Of a DNA stretch of 37,559 nt, positions 15,539 to 24,701 are shown piece after piece. The notes under the pieces are model-generated. The model worked only from the letters and a program-made list of their open reading frames with translations, was not told the origin of the DNA and did not search any database. The stretch comes from Planctomycetota bacterium (lineage in GTDB: Bacteria; Planctomycetota; Planctomycetia; Gemmatales; Gemmataceae): contig QWOS01000119.1 of assembly GCA_003669555.1 (NCBI GenBank), forward strand, positions 1-37,559, written 5' to 3'. The position numbers and the translations under genes were made by a program. The first letter of the stretch is position 1. Every line of letters begins with the position of its first letter.

Positions 15539-16314
15539 GGCTGGGCTTGCCCCGGTAATCCACCGAACCGCCGCTGCCGTCGCCCGTAATCCTTCAGGGC
15601 GGAGTGCAGGGTGGGGGCATCAAAATCGGGCCAGCAGCGTTCGGTTACCCATAATTCGGCATAAGAGATCTGCCAAAGCAGAAAATTGCTCACCCGCATC
15701 TCCCCGGCGGTGCGTATGAGCAGGTCGGGGTCGGGCATGCCAGCGGTGTAGAGTGATTCGGAAACCGTCGCCTCGGTGATCGACCCGGGATCAAGATCAC
15801 CCGCAAGCACTTGCGCGGCCATGCGGCGGAAAGCATCGAGCAGCTCGGTGCGGCCACCATAATTGATGGCCAGGCAGAGCAGCAGACCGGTGTTGTCGCG
15901 GGTGGCGGTCTCGCTGGCGGTGATTTCGTCGAGGATGAGCGGACTGAGTCCGTCACGGCGGCCAATTACCTGGAAGCGCACATTCTCGCGCATGAGCAGT
16001 TCGCGCTCCTGCACCAGATACTGGCTCAGGAGCGCCATGAGGAAATCGAGTTCATCGGGCGGACGCTTCCAGTTTTCGCTGGAGAGGCAATACAGGGTGA
16101 GCTGGGAAAGGCCCAGCCGGCAGCACTCTTCCACCGTGTCGCGCACGCTGCGCACCCCGCGGGCATGCCCCTCGACCCGGCGCAGACCCTGCCGCTGGGC
16201 CCAGCGGCCATTGCCATCCATGATGATGGCCACATGATCGGGCAGCCGGGCCGGGTCCAGACCCGCCTGCAAGGCGTGCTCATGAGCTTTCGGTATGCCT
16301 GTCTGGGAACTCAA
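15535..16314 (-). CDS. uppS: isoprenyl transferase (undecaprenyl diphosphate synthase type)
   Basis: 259 aa. Cis-prenyltransferase motifs are all present: IIMDGNGRWAQ with the catalytic Asp, GHARG, LYCLSSENWKRP, INYGGRTELLDA and DLLIRTAGEMRVSNFLLWQ followed by YAELWVT. It makes the C55 lipid carrier for peptidoglycan and other glycans. The start is TTG 16312-16314, with AAAGGA eight bases upstream; no other start precedes the first motif. First gene of uppS-cdsA-phoH, with 82 bases separating it from purA. Confidence 0.94.
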   Translation of the reverse strand: MSSQTGIPKAHEHALQAGLDPARLPDHVAIIMDGNGRWAQRQGLRRVEGHARGVRSVRDTVEECCRLGLSQLTLYCLSSENWKRPPDELDFLMALLSQYLVQERELLMRENVRFQVIGRRDGLSPLILDEITASETATRDNTGLLLCLAINYGGRTELLDAFRRMAAQVLAGDLDPGSITEATVSESLYTAGMPDPDLLIRTAGEMRVSNFLLWQISYAELWVTERCWPDFDAPTLHSALKDYGRRQRRFGGLPGQAQP

Positions 16315-16396
16315 ACCATTGGTCCTTTGTCACTGGGTACACGGTTGCGACAGGTGCCGCACCCCGCACCGGGTCAGAGGGAACTCTGGCATCTTA

Positions 16397-17698
16397 TCAT
16401 GAGGATGGCTGAAAAGTCTGTTCCCGCCCCGGTCCGACCGAGACCCAGGCCAGAGGCTTGCCCACCAATTCGGCCACCCGGAGGGCATACCGCCGGGCAT
16501 TCGCCGGCAAATCTTCCCAGCGTTTGCAGGCCGTGATGTCCTCATTCCAGCCGGGCAGAACCTCGTATAACGGCTGGCATTGCTGAAGCCGGATGGCATC
16601 GGCCGGAAACCAGTCAGTCGTTGCGCCATCGGGGGTGCGGTAGCCCACCGCCAGTTTCAGCTCGGCCAGACCGCTGAGCACATCGAGGAGCATGAGACTG
16701 ATGGTGTCGACCCCGTTGATGCGCGCGGTGGAGCGCACCGCCACGGCATCGAACCAGCCACAGCGCCGGGGACGGCCGGTGACGGTGCCAAACTCGCGGC
16801 CAATGCGGCGAATCCGCTCGCCAATACCCTCGGGCCCGTCATCGAGTTCCGTGGGGAACGGCCCCGATCCCACCCGGGTGGTGTAAGCCTTGACCACGCC
16901 GATCACCTGGTCAATCCAGCGCGAGGGGATGCCGGTGCCAGGGCCAATGCCCCCCACCGTGCTGGTGCTGCTGGTAACGAAGGGGAAGGTGCCATGATCG
17001 ATGTCCAGCAGGCTGCCCTGGGCCCCTTCGAACAGGATGGACCTGTTTTCCTCGTGGAGCTGGTGTAGCAACCGGGTGGTGTCTGTGGTCAGCGGGGCCA
17101 GGACGGCACCGTGTTCGAGGTATTCGTTGAGAATGGCTTCGGCATTGAGCGTGGGGCAGGGGCCACCAGCCGCCAGCGATTCGAGCAGGCGCTGCTTCGC
17201 CGGTACCGCGGTCTCCACCCGCACCCGCAGGCGGGCGGGGTCGATGAGGTCGGCCATGCGGACCGCCAGCTGCCTGCCTGCCTTGTCGGCATAACAGGGC
17301 CCGATGCCGCGCCCGGTGGTGCCGATGGCCGCTTTGCCGCTGGCTGATTCGCGGAGCCGCTCCTCCTCCACATGCCAGGGCATGATCACATGGGCGCGGT
17401 CACTAATTTTCAGCCGGGGGCGCACTTCCAGCCCCTTGGCCTCCAGACCGGCTATTTCATCCCGCAGGCGGCCGGGATGGACAACCACTCCGTTGCCTAT
17501 CACCCCCAAAGTTCCTGGACGCACCAGCCCGGTGGGAACAAGCGACAGTTTGTAGCTCACTCCGTTGACCACCACGGTGTGCCCAGCGTTGGCTCCGCCG
17601 TTGAAGCGGGCCACCACGGTGTGCTGATCACCCAGCAGGTCAACAATCTTGCCTTTGGCTTCATCGCCCCATTGCAGGCCAATCACACAACTGATCAT
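16397..17698 (-). CDS. purA: adenylosuccinate synthetase
   Basis: 433 aa, normal length. It joins IMP and aspartate with GTP in AMP synthesis. Motifs: WGDEAKGK near the N-terminus (GDEGKGK in most bacteria; one Gly is Ala), NGGANAGHTVV, GTTGRGIGPCYADK, LFEGAQGSLLDIDHGTFPFV, TRVGSGPFPTE and GRPRRCGWFDAVA. The ATG at 17698 is the natural start. Divergent from the cinA gene, with 176 bases between, which should hold both promoters; none is obvious. Confidence 0.95.
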   Translation of the reverse strand: MISCVIGLQWGDEAKGKIVDLLGDQHTVVARFNGGANAGHTVVVNGVSYKLSLVPTGLVRPGTLGVIGNGVVVHPGRLRDEIAGLEAKGLEVRPRLKISDRAHVIMPWHVEEERLRESASGKAAIGTTGRGIGPCYADKAGRQLAVRMADLIDPARLRVRVETAVPAKQRLLESLAAGGPCPTLNAEAILNEYLEHGAVLAPLTTDTTRLLHQLHEENRSILFEGAQGSLLDIDHGTFPFVTSSTSTVGGIGPGTGIPSRWIDQVIGVVKAYTTRVGSGPFPTELDDGPEGIGERIRRIGREFGTVTGRPRRCGWFDAVAVRSTARINGVDTISLMLLDVLSGLAELKLAVGYRTPDGATTDWFPADAIRLQQCQPLYEVLPGWNEDITACKRWEDLPANARRYALRVAELVGKPLAWVSVGPGREQTFQPSS

Positions 17699-17874
17699 GA
17701 ATCCCCCGGCATACGCAAATCCGGGTCGTGCGTTGGCACAAATCCCGGCAAGCCTACTTTAGCTAAGAAGAATACAGGGCGCTCGGCAAGCTGTGGGGCC
17801 CGGAGTCGTAAGTTTTGGCGGATTGTTGGCTGGTATTTTCAGCCCAGATGCCCATCAAGGAAGGAAATCGCACC

Positions 17875-19125
17875 ATGCGAGCCGAGATTCTGTCGATTGG
17901 CAGCGAGATGACCTCGGGCCAGAATTTTGACACCAACGGCCCCTGGCTGTCGCGTGCCCTGGCCGGTTTGGGTATCGCCACGGCCTTCCGCACCACCCTG
18001 GGCGACGATCCGGAGGACAACCGTCAGGCCTTCAGGCTGGCCAGCGAGCGGGCGGATGTGGTGGTCAGCACCGGTGGGCTGGGGCCTACCCGCGACGATC
18101 TCACCCGCGAGATTCTAGCCGAATTGGCGGGTGTTCCCCTCGATTTTCATGCGGAAAGCTGGGGAAAAATCCTGGAAATCTTCAGCGCCCGCAATCGTCC
18201 CTGCCCGGAGCGCAACCGGGTCCAGGCCATGGCACCCCGTGGCGCCGACATGCTCGAAAACCCCCGTGGCACGGCCCCGGGCGTGTGGATGCGGCTCAAT
18301 CGGGCCCATGTGGCCTGCCTGCCCGGTCCGCCACGGGAAATGCACGGCATGTTCGATGAACAGGTGGCGCCCCGGCTTCGGGCTGCCGGTCTGGTGCCCG
18401 GCGTGAGGTTGGAGCGGCGGATCCATACTTTTGGATTGGGCGAATCGGCTGTGGAAGATAGACTGGGCAATCTGACCGACCGGGGCAATGACCCCGAGGT
18501 GGGCATCACCGCCAGCGACGCCACCATCACGCTGCGGATTTTTGCCAGCGGCAGCGACGAAGCCAGTGCCCGGGACCGGATCGCTCCCATCGAGGCCCGT
18601 ATTCGGGATACTCTGGCCAGTCTGGTTTTTGGGGCTGACGAAGAGACCCTGGCGGGCGTGGTGCTGCGTGATCTTGACCGCTGCCGCATGCGATTGGCGG
18701 TGGCCGAGGGGGTGACAGGGGGTGGGTTGTCCCAGGTCCTTGCCGCCGAGTCATGGCAGGGCATGCGCTGGTTTGTCGGTGGCGTGGTACTGCGCACCAC
18801 GGATGCCGAATCGTGGGGTGGCCTTTCGGAGGTAACCCGCCGGGCCCATGGGGGCCACGGCGAGCAGGCGGCCCGCGAACTTGCCGAGGCGGCCCGTCTG
18901 AGACTGGGTACCGAGCTGGGGCTGGCGACCGTGGGGCAGGATGGCGACGGACCCTCCGCCGGGCAGGTCTGGGTGGCCCTGAGCCATCCGGGCGGCTTTG
19001 TCACGCGGTCGCAGCACTGGTTCTGCGCCCCGGTGGAGGTATGTTCCCGCACCGCCAAGCTGGCGCTTGATACCGCGCGTTTGTTCCTGGCAGATCAGCC
19101 GGGCTTTGGGGGCAAGCACTCATGA
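17875..19125 (+). CDS. cinA: CinA-like protein (molybdopterin-binding domain plus nicotinamide-nucleotide amidase-like domain)
   Basis: 416 aa from ATG 17875, preceded by AAGGAAGG; an ATG at 17848 is the alternative. The N-terminal half has the MoCF/CinA fold: EILSIGSEMTSGQNFDTNG, VVSTGGLGPTRDDLTRE and ACLPGPPREMHGMF. The C-terminal domain (about 255-410) aligns with the PncC amidase type, but the usual AESCTGG is AEGVTGG (about 276), so the serine expected to be catalytic is missing, and the domain may be inactive. Pyrophosphatase activity toward nucleotide metabolites of the N-terminal domain may persist. The stop overlaps the next start (ATGA). Confidence 0.85.
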   Translation: MRAEILSIGSEMTSGQNFDTNGPWLSRALAGLGIATAFRTTLGDDPEDNRQAFRLASERADVVVSTGGLGPTRDDLTREILAELAGVPLDFHAESWGKILEIFSARNRPCPERNRVQAMAPRGADMLENPRGTAPGVWMRLNRAHVACLPGPPREMHGMFDEQVAPRLRAAGLVPGVRLERRIHTFGLGESAVEDRLGNLTDRGNDPEVGITASDATITLRIFASGSDEASARDRIAPIEARIRDTLASLVFGADEETLAGVVLRDLDRCRMRLAVAEGVTGGGLSQVLAAESWQGMRWFVGGVVLRTTDAESWGGLSEVTRRAHGGHGEQAARELAEAARLRLGTELGLATVGQDGDGPSAGQVWVALSHPGGFVTRSQHWFCAPVEVCSRTAKLALDTARLFLADQPGFGGKHS

Positions 19126-20672
19126 CCACCCCTGAGGCGGGAAAAAAGCTGGCGCACTTTGCCGCCGGCTTGCTCATTTTGATTGCCAGTGCCCAGGTGG
19201 CGGGCCGCATTGCCACCGTCACGCGGCTGGCCGAGCCCGCCCTGCTGCGCGATGCCAAAACCCCCGGTCTTTCGCCCGCCTGGCCAGTCAGCCGTCCCGC
19301 ACCCTCGCCTTTCATGAGTTCCAACGACCGCAGCCGTTGGGCCACCGTGCGATCCCTGGTGGAGGACGGCACCTACATCGTGGGGGTCAGGGATAAACAG
19401 ACCGTGATCCTTTCCGCCCTGTTGCCACTGTTCCAGACGGACCTGGGTACGGCCCTGGGGTCAGCGGGGGTGGCGCACAGGCTGCGACTGGGCGCCGATT
19501 CGGGCTTTTTGCTCACGGAAGATGCCTGGCGCAGTGTCGATCGGGTGCTGAACCCGGCCACGCTGGAATACCAGTCGAGCAAACCGCCGCTTTTGCCCAC
19601 GCTGGTGGCCGGGCTGGTCAAGCCGTTGCAGTGGATGTTTGGGTGGAAGCCCTCCACCCACCCGTTCGAGATGGCGCGGGTGGTGCTGTTGCTGATCAAC
19701 TGGCTGCCCTGGACCCTGTATCTGCTGGTGTTTTGGCGGCTGTTGCAACTGCTTCCAGCCAGTGATTTTGCCCGGCTGGTCACGCTGGCCCTGGCCGCCT
19801 TTGCCACCCTGGTACAGCCCTACCTGGTGGTGTTCAACAACCACACTCCTGGTACTTTCTGCGCCCTGTTCCTGCTCCATGCGCTGGCCATGGAGCGGAC
19901 TTCCAGACAATCAGGGTCGTGGTTGTGGCTGGTATGGGCCGGCCTGGTCGCCGGCTTTGGTGTTACCTGCGAGATGCCCGCGCTGTGCCTGGCGGCTATG
20001 GCTGGCCTGGGCCTGCTGATTCGCTCGCCCGGCAAGGCTATAGGGCTATATGGCGTGGCCTGCCTGGTGCCCCTGGTGGTCGCCGCTGAAATGAACCGGT
20101 ATGTCACCGGACGGTACACCCCGGTATACAGCGAGTTTGGCAGCCCCTGGTACGAGTACGAGGGGAGCAGTTGGTACGACCCAGGCCACCTGAAGCGGGG
20201 CATCGATTGGGCGCGCCGCAATCTGGGAGAGACCAAGCCTGCCTATGCTTTCCACCTGCTGGCGGGCCACCATGGGCTGTTCTCGCTCACGCCGGTATTC
20301 CTGCTGGCCCTGCCGGGCGCGTGGCTGGCCCATAAAAAACAGGACTCAGGCGAGGCAAGCCGGTTGCAGTGGCGGTTTGCCTGGATCGCTCTGGCATGCA
20401 CCGTGGTGGTGACCGCCTTTTACCTGGTGAAAAGCGACAATTATGGTGGCAATTGCTGCTCGGCCCGCTGGCTGCAGTGGTTGACTCCCCTTTTGTTGCT
20501 GGCCGCCCTTCCTGCGGTGGAGTGGCTTTGCACCACCCGGAAGGGGTTGGCGCTGCTGGGCGCGCTGGTGTTTTTCTCAGTCGTTTCGGCGGCGTCATCA
20601 GCTTACAGCCCGTGGCGCAGACCCTGGCTGTATGACATCATGGTCTGGGCCGGATGGCCCGGGTACGACTGA
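19122..20672 (+). CDS. integral membrane protein, possible glycosyltransferase-like family
   Basis: 516 aa. A hydrophobic segment near the N-terminus, then about nine more, with a long loop at about 45-150 (SSNDRSRWATVRSLVEDGTY, LLTEDAWRSVDRV). The plan (N-terminal helix, large loop with SSKPPLLPT, then paired helices) resembles planctomycete conserved membrane proteins of the PMT/ArnT-like type, but no catalytic DE motif is certain. It is translationally coupled to cinA (4-base overlap) and followed 25 bases later by the CPBP protease. Confidence 0.7.
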   Translation: MTTPEAGKKLAHFAAGLLILIASAQVAGRIATVTRLAEPALLRDAKTPGLSPAWPVSRPAPSPFMSSNDRSRWATVRSLVEDGTYIVGVRDKQTVILSALLPLFQTDLGTALGSAGVAHRLRLGADSGFLLTEDAWRSVDRVLNPATLEYQSSKPPLLPTLVAGLVKPLQWMFGWKPSTHPFEMARVVLLLINWLPWTLYLLVFWRLLQLLPASDFARLVTLALAAFATLVQPYLVVFNNHTPGTFCALFLLHALAMERTSRQSGSWLWLVWAGLVAGFGVTCEMPALCLAAMAGLGLLIRSPGKAIGLYGVACLVPLVVAAEMNRYVTGRYTPVYSEFGSPWYEYEGSSWYDPGHLKRGIDWARRNLGETKPAYAFHLLAGHHGLFSLTPVFLLALPGAWLAHKKQDSGEASRLQWRFAWIALACTVVVTAFYLVKSDNYGGNCCSARWLQWLTPLLLLAALPAVEWLCTTRKGLALLGALVFFSVVSAASSAYSPWRRPWLYDIMVWAGWPGYD

Positions 20673-20697
20673 ACCAGCCAACACTCCGAGGTCAATC

Positions 20698-21645
20698 GTG
20701 CCAATCCCAAGTCTGATTCGTCGGGGAAAATATCCCCAGCCAGGATTCCTCATGGCCCTGGTCTGGATGGTGGGCTACTGGACCTTCACCCAGATTCCCG
20801 GTGCCGCCATCGCCCTGGTCTGGGCCTTGGTCAGCATGTTCACCACCCAGGCTCCGGCCGGGGATTGGGACCGCTGGGCGAAACACCCGATGGAAGTGCC
20901 GGGCATGTCCACCGGATTACTGGTGGGCCTGGGGGTGGCCCAGGTGCTGGCGGCCCTCTATGCCTGGATTCTTCTGCGCAACCTGGTGGGGCGTGACTGG
21001 AAGAAGCAGATCGGCATCGATCGCTTGCCACAATGGGGGCACTTGCTGGCCACGCTGGCCCTGGTGCCGGGCATGGTGCTGGCCTCCAATGCCCTGGTAG
21101 CAATGGTAGGCGAGCAGGGTCTGGAGGGTGAAGCGGCCATAGGTGGCCTGCAGGTGGGCCGTCAGGTGCTGGAGGATTTCCAGCGCTTGATGGGGGGCTG
21201 GCCCTCGTGGGCGGCGGTGTTGGTGGTGGCAGTGGGTCCGGCGGTGGGCGAGGAACTTTTTTGCCGGGGTTTTTTGGGGCATGGCCTGCTGGCCCGACAC
21301 GGCGCGGTGACAGGGGTGGTGCTGACCAGCATCCTCTTTGGCGTGATGCATCTGGTGCCGTTGCAGGCCGCTTACGCCGCCCTGCTTGGTCTGGTGCTGC
21401 ATGGCCTGCGGTTGGCCACCGGTAGCCTGTGGGCACCCATTCTGGCTCACTTTGCCAACAACGCCCTCAGCGTGTTGGGCACCTGCGAAGACAGCCCGAT
21501 ACGCGACCCGCTGGTGGGGATTGAGGTATGGGTGCAAACCAGCCCGGGGCTGGCTCTTGTCGCGGGTCTTGGCGTTCTGATCGTCGGGCTGACTTATCTG
21601 TCAAAAACCAGGGTTTCTGAGCCACAACTTTCACCGTCTCCCTGA
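20698..21645 (+). CDS. CPBP family intramembrane metalloprotease
   Basis: 315 aa from GTG 20698, chosen because GAGG lies six bases upstream; an in-frame ATG at 20632 would overlap the previous gene by 41 bases. Several membrane helices. CPBP/Abi signature: motif 1 GEELFCRGF (about 185), motif 2 FGVMHLV with His (about 217), motif 3 HFANNAL (about 251). Such proteins cleave near a membrane or CAAX-type ends, and in some bacteria serve bacteriocin self-immunity; the substrate here is unknown. Last gene of the cinA operon. Confidence 0.88.
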   Translation: MPIPSLIRRGKYPQPGFLMALVWMVGYWTFTQIPGAAIALVWALVSMFTTQAPAGDWDRWAKHPMEVPGMSTGLLVGLGVAQVLAALYAWILLRNLVGRDWKKQIGIDRLPQWGHLLATLALVPGMVLASNALVAMVGEQGLEGEAAIGGLQVGRQVLEDFQRLMGGWPSWAAVLVVAVGPAVGEELFCRGFLGHGLLARHGAVTGVVLTSILFGVMHLVPLQAAYAALLGLVLHGLRLATGSLWAPILAHFANNALSVLGTCEDSPIRDPLVGIEVWVQTSPGLALVAGLGVLIVGLTYLSKTRVSEPQLSPSP

Positions 21646-21721
21646 TCCGTGCGCGGAGGCTGCATGGTTTTCGGGGTTCTGCTCTGGGAACAATCCCGGC
21701 GGGCCGAATAGTCTCGTTGTC

Positions 21722-22951
21722 ATGCACAGAACAGGACTACGCCGGGCCGGTTCGGCTCCAGCTTTGGACCCCGCCTGGCTGCTGGCGAAAGCCGGCATGC
21801 CTGCCGATGATTGGCAGCGCCAACTGCTGGCATGCGGCGACAGGCGTTTGCTGGTCTGTTGCTCGCGCCAGGCTGGCAAAAGTACCGTGGTGGCGGCATT
21901 GGCGCTGCACACCGCCCTGTTTCATCCCGGTTGCCTGGTGCTGATTCTGGCACCCGGCCTGCGCCAGGCGCAGGAACTGCACACCAAACTGCGTGGCATC
22001 CATGCGGCGGTATCGGCAGATTTGGGGGCATGGGCCGGTGTCAGCCGTCTGGGGGCGGTGGAAACCGTCTTTGCCCAGGGCTCGCGCGTGGTGGCGCTGC
22101 CTGGCAACGAGGCGCGTGTCCGTGGCTTTTCGGGTCCGCGGCTGGTGGTGCTGGACGAGGCTGCCCGCATACCTGATTCCCTTTACGCCTCCGTGCGGCC
22201 AATGCTTGCCGTCAGCCGGGGGCGATTGGTGGCCATGTCCACACCCTTTGGCAAGCGTGGCTGGTTCTGGCGTGAGTGGGAAACGGGCAAGGAATGGCGG
22301 AAATTCCGCATTCCCTGGAACCTCTGTCCCCGTATCGAGCCGGCCTTCATCGACAACGAGCGTGAGGCTCTGGGGGATGCCTGGGTGGAGCAGGAATATG
22401 GTTGCTCGTTCGGCTCATCCGAAGGTCTCGTCTACCCGGCTTTCGATACCTGCCTGGTGCGGAAAATGCCGCATCCGCTGGCGGGTGAGGCGGTGGGCGG
22501 TATCGACTTTGGCTGGCGCAACCCGTTTTCGGCGGTGTGGGGCACTCGCGACCGCGAGGACCTGTTGCTGCTGCATGGCGAGCGCCACAAGACACGCACC
22601 CCGCTTTCGGCGCACGCCCAGGCGCTGCCCCGGGCGGTCCGCTGGTTTGCCGACCCGGCCGGGCGGACGGAAATCGAAGAGCTGAAAGGGGCTGGGTTGC
22701 GGGTGTGGCCGGCGCCCAATGCCATCCGCGCTGGCATTGCCGCGGTGCATGGCCGGCTGGAGAGCGGGCGGCTTCAGGTGCTAGCCGACGGTTGCCCGAA
22801 TCTGGTCGCCGAGGCGGGCAAGTACCGGTACGACACCGATGGCGATGGGGAGGAGCCACTCGACCGCGACAACCATGCGCTGGCGGCATTGCGTTACCTG
22901 ATCACCGGTCTGGACAAGGGGCGGATGGCCCGGGTGCGCAAGCCTGGCTAA
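21722..22951 (+). CDS. phage terminase large subunit
   Basis: 409 aa. ATPase domain: Walker A CCSRQAGKST (46-55), VLILAPGLRQAQELHTKL, GLPG-like VVALPGNEARVRGFSG and Walker B LVVLDEAAR (141-149). Nuclease domain: GGIDFGWRNPFSAVW (about 259, metal-binding Asp), ADPAGRTEIEELK and DRDNHALAALRYL with conserved acidic residues. It would package phage DNA with the portal encoded downstream. All motifs look intact. No small terminase, capsid, protease, tail or integrase gene follows, so it is a relic or an isolated packaging module. Confidence 0.9.
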   Translation: MHRTGLRRAGSAPALDPAWLLAKAGMPADDWQRQLLACGDRRLLVCCSRQAGKSTVVAALALHTALFHPGCLVLILAPGLRQAQELHTKLRGIHAAVSADLGAWAGVSRLGAVETVFAQGSRVVALPGNEARVRGFSGPRLVVLDEAARIPDSLYASVRPMLAVSRGRLVAMSTPFGKRGWFWREWETGKEWRKFRIPWNLCPRIEPAFIDNEREALGDAWVEQEYGCSFGSSEGLVYPAFDTCLVRKMPHPLAGEAVGGIDFGWRNPFSAVWGTRDREDLLLLHGERHKTRTPLSAHAQALPRAVRWFADPAGRTEIEELKGAGLRVWPAPNAIRAGIAAVHGRLESGRLQVLADGCPNLVAEAGKYRYDTDGDGEEPLDRDNHALAALRYLITGLDKGRMARVRKPG

Positions 22952-23002
22952 AGGCAATGGGTTGTTCCGGTCAGGGGTGAGGCAGGAAAAAGGAGTATGG
23001 CG

Positions 23003-24353
23003 ATGGGAAGAAAGCTAGAGGGCTGGTGGGGGAGATGGTTTGGCGGTGGCGCCCGGGTGACCCGCCGTGGCTGGGATGGGTGGCAGTCGGCATTCCCGCC
23101 GGCGGATGGGGGCGACCGCCAGGTGGATCCGCTCACGGAACTGCGACACACCGCGTATTCTTGCGCCAGCCTCAACGCGGCTGTCTGTGCCTCGTATCCG
23201 CCCCGGCTCTTCGCGCTGGTGGGAACCGGTCAGCGTCTGGGTTTCGCCACCCGCAAACTGCGGCCAGAGGCCCTGGAGCGGCTGGCCTGGCCGGGGGGTG
23301 GCATCCCCGAGGGGGTGGAGGTGCGCCAGGTGGATGATCATCCCTTGCTGGAGTTGCTGGCGCGGGTGAACCCGGAGCAGGATGCCCAGGAGCTGTGGGA
23401 GCTGACCACCCTGCACCAGGAGTGCCTTGGCAGCGCTTTCTGGCTGCTGGAGGGGGATGGCCCGGTGCCGGAAACCATCTGGGTGCTACCACCCGACCGG
23501 GTGACGCCCATGCGCCAGGCAGAGGGCTACGGCACCACTGGCTACGCGGTACGAGGCGCCACAGGGGCGGTGCCGCTGGGTGTTGATGAGGTGATCCACT
23601 TCCGCTATCCCGATCCGCGTGATTGCTATACATGGGCGTAGGAACAAAGTCAGTAGGCGAGTACTCTTGATCCACTTCCGCTATCCCGATCCGCGTGATT
23701 GCTATGGCAAGGGCCTGGCGCCGCTGCGGGCTGTGCTGGCCAGCGCCCAACTGGGATCGCAGTTTGTCGCCTACAAGCGTGGGCTGTGGGAGAATGCGGC
23801 GTTACCCGGGGTGGTCCTCACGCCCGATGGGCCACTGGGTGATGAGGAGCGCGAGCGGCTGGAAGCCGAATGGAACGCCAAGTTCCGCAAAGGTGGGAAC
23901 GGCAGGGTGCTGGTGGCCGACTCCAGCCTGAAGGTGAGCGTGGTGCAGAATTCGCTGGCCGATCTGGCCGCCCTGGCGGAAGCCGGTGCCACCAAGGAGG
24001 ATATCGCCAACGCCTTCGGTGTGCCCATGGCCTACCTCACCCGCGAGACCAACCTGGCCAACTTGCAGGCAGCCGACCGCCAGCATCTGGGGTTGACCAT
24101 CCGGCCCCGGCTGCGCCGGCGGGATCAGCGTCTCACCCGCACGCTGGCCCGCCGGGCGGATGAAACAGGCCGGCTGTTTTTTGCCAGCGATGATCCCACC
24201 CCGGTGGAGCGCGAGTTCGCCCTGAAACGGCAGGAGCTCGACACCGCCCAGGGGGTGCGCACCATCAACGAAATCCGCCGGGAGCGCGGTCTTGATCCGG
24301 TTCCCTGGGGCGACAAACCCTGGATCCCGTCTGGCTGGAAACAGACGGAATAA
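23003..24353 (+). pseudogene. phage portal protein, broken by a 76-bp insertion
   Basis: HK97-type portal. ATG 23003 (AGGAG seven bases upstream). The first part (to 23641) contains HPLLELLARVNPEQDAQELW, LPPDRVTPMRQAEGYG and VIHFRYPDPRDCY, then hits a stop. The second part (from about 23668) resumes at HFRYPDPRDCYGKGLAPL and continues with ALPGVVLTPDG, FGVPMAYLTRETNLANLQAAD and a C-terminus PWGDKPWIPSGWKQTE. Removing 76 bases (one 38-bp repeat copy plus the 38-bp filler) restores one 424-aa frame. As it stands, two truncated products would result. The 3' end is duplicated at 27550-27679. Confidence 0.88.
23592..23705. repeat. 38-bp direct repeat pair flanking a 38-bp filler
   Basis: 23592-23629 and 23668-23705 are identical, and 23630-23667 between them is unrelated sequence of the same length. 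The repeat encodes the HFRYPDPRDCY part of the portal, and the event adds 76 bases, causing the frameshift. Could be a target-site duplication of an unknown small element, a replication-slippage product, or an assembly artefact. Confidence 0.9.
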
Positions 24354-24400
24354 CCACCCGGCAGGTCACGGCCCCGTCACCGCCGAAGACCCAGAGCGTT
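24271..24400. repeat. 130-bp direct repeat, left copy (portal 3' end)
   Basis: 129 of 130 positions match 27550-27679; the single difference is T at 24332 against C at 27611. It contains the last 27 portal codons, the stop, and 47 bases downstream. With the right copy it brackets the sulfatase gene. Confidence 0.93.
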
Positions 24401-24701
24401 CAGCTGATTTGGTGGAACCGTCCAGGTGGCCAGGCAGCGTTTTAAAGGGAACCCTTTTCCTTTTTTTGATCCCGCACCCGGGCGGGCCTGAAGCCTTGCG
24501 CATCGATTATGGGTAACCGGGCAAGCTTCGGAAATCTTGCCGCCAACCAGGGCGCCTGGATGCTATCATGAAAATACGGTGAGACTATGGTGTTAGCCGT
24601 TGTCGGTGACGGGCCAGCGGGCTAAATTAGCATTTCACTTTCTGCGAGCGAATTGTTGGTGATGTGGGAGTCTCTCACGGCCAGATGGCATTTTTCCATT
24701 G
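24401..24701. other. intergenic region upstream of the sulfatase
   Basis: No gene is seen in these 301 bases. AAAGG / CCTTT with a four-base loop followed by a T-rich stretch (about 24445-24468) could be a weak terminator for phage genes. No convincing promoter or Shine-Dalgarno for the sulfatase was found. Confidence 0.5.

Noticed and set aside
14646-15563. N-terminal extension of phoH giving a 631-aa open frame
   Set aside because: It is the same strand as cdsA in another frame, with Pro/Arg/Gly-rich nonsense translation; phoH begins at 14645 with a normal N-terminus and overlaps the cdsA stop.
20632-20697. Upstream ATG start of the CPBP protease
   Set aside because: It would overlap the previous gene by 41 bases and add a Pro/Ser/Thr-rich leader; the GTG at 20698 has a ribosome site.
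23619-23667. Separate start for the second portal half (MIAIHGRRNKVSRRV)
   Set aside because: These codons come from the repeat in the wrong frame and from the filler; there is no Shine-Dalgarno, and the half is better read as part of a broken gene.
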